From JAITVM01 sp031551135 (GTDB taxonomy: Bacteria > Bacillota > Clostridia > Lachnospirales > JAITVM01): a stretch of DNA of 64,000 nt. The position numbers were made by a program, and so were the translations under genes. How positions within the stretch are numbered: position 1 is the stretch's first letter; each line of letters opens with the position of its first letter. The notes under the pieces were generated by a model. That model was not told the origin of the DNA. It did no database searches and was given only the letters and a program-made list of their open reading frames with translations. Where the stretch lies: the NCBI GenBank assembly GCA_031551135.1, contig JAVBOA010000025.1:1-64000 (forward strand), read 5' to 3'. Shown piece by piece: positions 60,733 to 64,000 of the stretch.

Positions 60733-62091
60733 TGAATCAAAATAATAAATGCTGATTTCACGTAAATTCTTGTTGATAATAATTTTTTCAAAAATTTCTT
60801 TTAGGGCAGAATTTTTTTGTTCGATAGAATAATCCGACGATTTTATTAAAGCGGAAATGCTGATTTCGCTTTTTATAATTGGCGGATTTTTTAATTCTTC
60901 AAGTTTTTTTTCAAACTCAAATTTTTGTTCGGTTAATATTTTTTTATTTTTTTGATATTCGGATATACTATCAATTCCGCAAATATAAGCTTCTTTCGTG
61001 CGCGTCAGCTTTTCGGCGATTTTTTTTATTGCATTTATAAGAAGCTCCTTTTCATAATCGGCAATATTTTCAAAATCATAATTTTCGAGATTTTTTGAAC
61101 CGAAGATTTCATCCAATGCGAAAAACAGAATTTCTTCTAAATATTTTACGGATATAAAATTTGAGTATCCGCAAATTCCCTGACGGTTTCCGCCGCAGCG
61201 GTAAGAGCAATTTCCCTTTGTATCTTTTGCAAAATTCATTGCAGAATTACATTCGGAGCATTTCAAAATTCCACTGAGCCAATGTTTATAAGTAATCGGC
61301 GGTCTGGAGTTTTTTTTGGATTTTTCGCTTATTATTTTATTTGCCTTTTCAAAAATTTCGGATTCTATTATGCATTTATGCGTTCCGTTGTATAAATTTC
61401 CGTTATAAAAGACTTTTCCAATATAGCATGGATTTTGTAAAATGCGCTTTATATCGGCAGACCGAAAAGAATTTCCTTTTCGGTTTTTTATTGAATATTC
61501 ATTCAAAATAACCGCTACGCTATGATAATTTTCTTTTTCCAAAAATAGATTAAAAATCAATTTTACGGTTTCGGCTTCTTTTTCAAGAATCCGGATTTCC
61601 TTATTTTCTTTTTTGTATCCAAAGGGCGGTGCATTCTGGTAGATTCCTTTCGAGGCATTGAATTCCATTCCCCGCTTAACGGCTTTTGATAATTTTCGGG
61701 AATACATTTCATTGAGTGCGCCGAGCATTGCATCGGTGATTAAATTCGTGTCATCATCAAGGCTAGGCTCTGTTATGGAAATCAATTTTACTCCGTTTCG
61801 CTTTAAGGCGGATTTATAAACAATTGACTCTTCCAAATTTCGGGCGAAGCGCGAAGAATCATAAACTAAAACAAAATCGAATAAATTTTTTTCGCTGTCA
61901 TCAATCATTTTCAAAAATGCAGGACGTTTTTGCGCCGTGCGCCCGGAAATCCCTTCATCAATATATTTTTCGATTATACTCATTTTATTGTTTTCCGCGT
62001 AAATCAAAAGCGACTTTTCTTGGGACTTTATCGAATTTTCCTGAGTATTTTTGTCGGTCGACATTCGCATATAAAGCACGGCTCTTTTCAT
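60730..62091 (-). CDS. Large serine recombinase
   Basis: A 453-residue site-specific recombinase from ATG 62091, behind GAGGT; an in-frame start at 62250 would add 53 unlikely residues. The catalytic domain opens MKRAVLYMRMSTDK with Ser11, then SIKSQEKSLLIYAEN and DFVLVYDSSRFARNLEE. The recombinase domain (NPCYIGKVFYNGNLYNGTHK and upstream) and a zinc ribbon (LKCSECNSAMNF, YRCGG, GICGYS) follow, then a C-terminal coiled coil. It is of the size used for integrases such as those of SPbeta and skin. It should cut within GGATTTCC at 58666 and 62380. Confidence 0.94.
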   Translation of the reverse strand: MKRAVLYMRMSTDKNTQENSIKSQEKSLLIYAENNKMSIIEKYIDEGISGRTAQKRPAFLKMIDDSEKNLFDFVLVYDSSRFARNLEESIVYKSALKRNGVKLISITEPSLDDDTNLITDAMLGALNEMYSRKLSKAVKRGMEFNASKGIYQNAPPFGYKKENKEIRILEKEAETVKLIFNLFLEKENYHSVAVILNEYSIKNRKGNSFRSADIKRILQNPCYIGKVFYNGNLYNGTHKCIIESEIFEKANKIISEKSKKNSRPPITYKHWLSGILKCSECNSAMNFAKDTKGNCSYRCGGNRQGICGYSNFISVKYLEEILFFALDEIFGSKNLENYDFENIADYEKELLINAIKKIAEKLTRTKEAYICGIDSISEYQKNKKILTEQKFEFEKKLEELKNPPIIKSEISISALIKSSDYSIEQKNSALKEIFEKIIINKNLREISIYYFDS

Positions 62092-62163
62092 AATAACCTC
62101 ACAAGAATAGGACAATTTTTTATTTTCATATATTAAATATATGTCTGAAAGCAGGTTTTGATT

Positions 62164-62310
62164 ATGAAAAAAAATATCGAAGAAAAGGAAATTTTCATAC
62201 AAAAAAAGAAATTCATAATAAAATTCATTCCTATAAAAAAAAGAATACAAGAAGAACCGGTTGAAAAATTTTTAAAATATTTTCGAATAAAAAAAACAAA
62301 AGAGCTTTGA
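62164..62310 (+). CDS. Small basic ORF, candidate excision factor
   Basis: ATG 62164 to TGA 62310, 48 residues, very rich in Lys/Ile (MKKNIEEKEIFIQKKKFIIK at the start, ending FRIKKTKEL). It is divergent from the recombinase (73 bases apart) and lies 70 bases inside attR. AGCAGG is a weak ribosome site. Small basic proteins next to large serine recombinases often act as recombination directionality factors, for example SprB with SprA. That role is inferred from size, charge and location; the ORF could be spurious in this A/T-rich stretch. Confidence 0.45.
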   Translation: MKKNIEEKEIFIQKKKFIIKFIPIKKRIQEEPVEKFLKYFRIKKTKEL

Positions 62311-62379
62311 AATTTCTGTTTTAATTCTCTGCAAATTTTTGATTTTCGGGAAAAGCGTAAACTGCTGTTGTTGAACTTT

Positions 62380-62742
62380 GGATTTCCTACCGATATGCAG
62401 CCGCAGTTTATGGCGCTTTTAACTTTGGCAAAAGGAACAAGCATAATTACGGAGACGGTTTTTGAATCGCGAAATAAACATATAAGCGAACTGGTAAGAA
62501 TGGGAGCAGAAATAATTATTTCGCAGGACGGAATGACTTCAGTTATAAAAGGCGTAAATATGCTGAATGGTTCGGTGGTCTCCTCAAAGGACTTGCGAGG
62601 CGGTGCGGCTTTGATATTGGCAGGGCTTGTGGCGAACGGTAATACAATAGTGCTTAACTCGAATTATGTTGAGCGCGGATATGAAAAAATTGAAGAAAAT
62701 CTATCAAAATTAGGTGCTGATATAATATTAATTAATAAGTAA
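62380..62742 (+). pseudogene. murA: murA 3' part, downstream of the element
   Basis: The last 120 codons of MurA, from GFPTDMQPQF with the catalytic Asp305 through GTSIITETVFESRNKHISELVRMGA and DLRGGAALILAGL to the C-terminus. It has no ribosome site and no start of its own, so expression depends on element excision. The frame matches the 5' part exactly across the GGATTTCC core. Confidence 0.93.
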
Positions 62743-62749
62743 TTTTCAA

Positions 62750-62772
62750 GTACTGGGATAAACCCGGTACGA
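62750..62772 (+). terminator. Hairpin after murA
   Basis: GTAC, GGG and CCC, GTAC pair with single mismatches around ATAAA. There is no direct T-run, so termination is uncertain. Confidence 0.35.
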
Positions 62773-62840
62773 ATACATATTTCAGCTCTTTTTTATTGCA
62801 AAGAAAAAGGACAAGCCTTTGAAAAATTTTTGATTTGCGC

Positions 62841-62864
62841 AAAAAAAGCCCGGTAATACCGGGC
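62841..62864 (-). terminator. Terminator of the coat-protein gene
   Basis: On the minus strand GCCCGG pairs with CCGGGC around TATTA, followed by seven T residues, just after the coat gene stop. Confidence 0.9.
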
Positions 62865-62878
62865 AGGTTTGTGTTAAA

Positions 62879-63757
62879 TCAGCAGCCGCAGTCGCGTCCG
62901 CCATTAAGCTCTCTTGGAATATTATTACTAACACCTGCTAAAAAATCCGAACGCAGCGGCGGAGCAAAAATATCCATCGGGAAATCTAAGCTATCGAAAA
63001 ATTCGCAAGGGTTAAGCGGATTTATTTCGTCACATTCTTCCGGAACGCAGAAGCCTTTTGTTTCAACGGCAAGATTAACGATTCTGAATAATTGAACAAT
63101 GCTGAACAAACCTATAGTAACATTTACTTCATTAGGTTCCGGGCTGTAATCAACAGGGCCTCTGTTAATGCGTCTTTGATATTTCAATTCAGCGGCTAAA
63201 GGTACTGCTTTCGCCTCAACCAAAATGAAAGGATCGGAATCTAAAGTAGTGCTGTCGTTGCAAGTGGAGAAGAGGTCGGTGGAGATAACAAGGTCGGTTC
63301 CGATTGAGCCGAATAAAGTTACGCGTTTATTAAAAATGCTGTTAGCTTTAATAGAGCCGATAACCGAACCGTCTGCTTCTCTAAAAGTCAATCTGTATAC
63401 AAAAACATATTTTAAGTCAATATCCCAAAAACCATTTTTGAAAGGACTCGGTTCTTTGGAAACAATGATTATTTTTTTAACACGAAGTCTGTCGATAGTG
63501 ACTGCGGCGGCATCGTCCGGCGGATCTATAACATCACCTTCATTGATGCATTCTCCTCCAAGGTTTGTGGTTTCGGCGGCTCTTGCCGGCCCAATCTCGT
63601 TTCGGGTACAGCAGTCCTGTTGTCTGCACGAATCATAAACCTTTAACGCAATAATGCAGTCTTCTCTGGTTCTGCATCTGGTTGTTTCAATATTATCTGC
63701 TATTTCATTAACGGAATTATTATCCGAATTCCTGTCTCTAAGTTCAAAAGCTGACAT
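62879..63757 (-). CDS. Probable spore coat or exosporium protein
   Basis: A 292-residue cysteine-rich protein. Cysteine clusters (RCRTREDCII, CRQQDCCTR, GGRDCGC at the very end) flank a beta-rich central domain (YVFVYRLTFREADGSVIGSI, VNVTIGLFSIVQLF). Proteins of this pattern are produced in sporulating Clostridia, but I am not certain of the family name. ATG 63757 follows AAGGAGG. Its location near spoIVF-type genes elsewhere in the window supports a spore function. No signal peptide, as expected for a mother-cell coat protein. Confidence 0.6.
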   Translation of the reverse strand: MSAFELRDRNSDNNSVNEIADNIETTRCRTREDCIIALKVYDSCRQQDCCTRNEIGPARAAETTNLGGECINEGDVIDPPDDAAAVTIDRLRVKKIIIVSKEPSPFKNGFWDIDLKYVFVYRLTFREADGSVIGSIKANSIFNKRVTLFGSIGTDLVISTDLFSTCNDSTTLDSDPFILVEAKAVPLAAELKYQRRINRGPVDYSPEPNEVNVTIGLFSIVQLFRIVNLAVETKGFCVPEECDEINPLNPCEFFDSLDFPMDIFAPPLRSDFLAGVSNNIPRELNGGRDCGC

Positions 63758-63758
63758 A

Positions 63759-63944
63759 TTAATCCTCCTTATATATGAATGAATAAATAAATTTTTCTAA
63801 TAATGGGAAATTTTCACTAACAATCCCTAGTAATATAATATGTACAACTATTTGAAGTGTGATAAAAACAATTAAATAATATTTAAATGGCGTGGAATCA
63901 ATGTTTTGTGCAGAAAGTAAAATAAAAAACAACTTGTACCACAA
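63759..63944 (-). CDS. Possible small membrane protein
   Basis: A 61-residue hydrophobic ORF with a membrane segment (YYLIVFITLQIVVHIILLGI). It starts at TTG 63944 behind GGTGA and its last codons form the ribosome site of the coat gene. It could be real or a chance open frame; no family recognised. Confidence 0.25.
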   Translation of the reverse strand: MWYKLFFILLSAQNIDSTPFKYYLIVFITLQIVVHIILLGIVSENFPLLEKFIYSFIYKED

Positions 63945-63965
63945 TTTTCACCACAATTGGCTCAA

Positions 63966-63980
63966 ATATTGAAAATAGTA
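63966..63980. repeat. Half palindromic repeat (right end only)
   Basis: TATTGAAAATAGTAT matches the right terminal repeat; the left partner is not seen before it. Confidence 0.4.
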
Positions 63981-64000
63981 TGAACTTGCAAAAAGAGAGC

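Larger units (their letters stand above)
58666..62387. mobile_element. Recombinase element interrupting murA, 3,714 bp
   Basis: The 8-bp sequence GGATTTCC occurs at 58666-58673 (attL) and 62380-62387 (attR), both in frame with murA codons for Gly-Phe-Pro. Removing one copy and the 3,714 bp between fuses murA into an exact 420-residue reading frame. The element carries hflK, hflC, a large serine recombinase and a 48-residue basic ORF. The inferred circular junction (ACTTTGGATTTCCAAGTT) has imperfect dyad symmetry, as serine-recombinase attP sites do. It is like the skin, vfb and SPbeta elements that interrupt sporulation genes, but in a cell-wall gene. Confidence 0.9.

Noticed and set aside
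62091..62250. 53-residue N-terminal extension of the serine recombinase
   Set aside because: The extension is a Phe/Tyr-rich A/T read-through, and GAGGT sits correctly before ATG 62091, where the catalytic domain starts.

Overview
The window is low-GC DNA with a strong AAA/ATT codon bias. It carries strong Shine-Dalgarno sites, many short T-tailed hairpin terminators, and spore-formation genes (a spoIVFA/spoIVFB pair and a probable spore coat protein). RNase Y, YesN/YesM-type regulators and sugar ABC transporters add to the picture of an anaerobic, endospore-forming Clostridia-type Firmicute. No rRNA, tRNA or CRISPR array was seen.

Layout. 1-8.2 kb: a complete four-gene Wadjet (JetABCD) anti-plasmid operon with one copy of a dispersed ~113-bp palindromic repeat at each end, in opposite orientation. 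8.2-9.6 kb: a DUF6762-like gene and a minimal nucleotidyltransferase/HEPN pair. 9.7-19.2 kb: a sugar ABC transporter (ATPase, permease, lipoprotein with two fused near-identical binding domains), then a YesN-like response regulator, a YesM-like kinase, an inactive-looking ABC protein and an MscS channel. 19.1-22.6 kb: three palindromic repeats, then a TetR-controlled ABC-2 exporter. 22.6-27.1 kb: a xanthine-dehydrogenase-type molybdenum hydroxylase with a long leader, and a flavodoxin gene that appears to start at CTG. 27.4-32.6 kb: a small barrel-like protein and a full STM4011-STM4015 type five-gene island (two radical SAM enzymes, a sulfatase-fold hydrolase, an ATP-grasp and a WGR/LRR protein). 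32.7-35.2 kb: a HAD phosphatase and spoIVFA-spoIVFB, where spoIVFA is split in two frames joined by a textbook -1 frameshift signal.

35.2-38.6 kb: iron alcohol dehydrogenase, tungsten-type aldehyde ferredoxin oxidoreductase and a ThiS/MoaD-like protein, behind a molybdenum/tungsten-cofactor-type riboswitch. 38.7-43.7 kb: two dynamin-like GTPases flanking a TerB-like/beta-helix protein. 44-57.5 kb: mostly housekeeping genes (GNAT, phosphatase, RNase Y, lysA, a MerR-controlled 2,4-diaminopentanoate-dehydrogenase-like gene, exonuclease, threonine dehydratase, Xaa-Pro aminopeptidase) with more palindromic repeats. 57.7-62.7 kb: murA is split by a 3,714-bp element encoding HflK, HflC, a large serine recombinase and a tiny basic protein. 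The element lies between two 8-bp direct repeats, and recombining them would restore a 420-residue MurA exactly. The window ends in a probable spore coat gene.

The strongest unusual signals are the murA-interrupting recombinase element, the frameshift signal in spoIVFA, the palindromic repeat family with compensatory base changes, the five-gene radical SAM island, the paired-dynamin locus, and the double binding protein with its dead ABC partner in a two-component operon. Family assignments come from reading the translated sequences; no searches were run.
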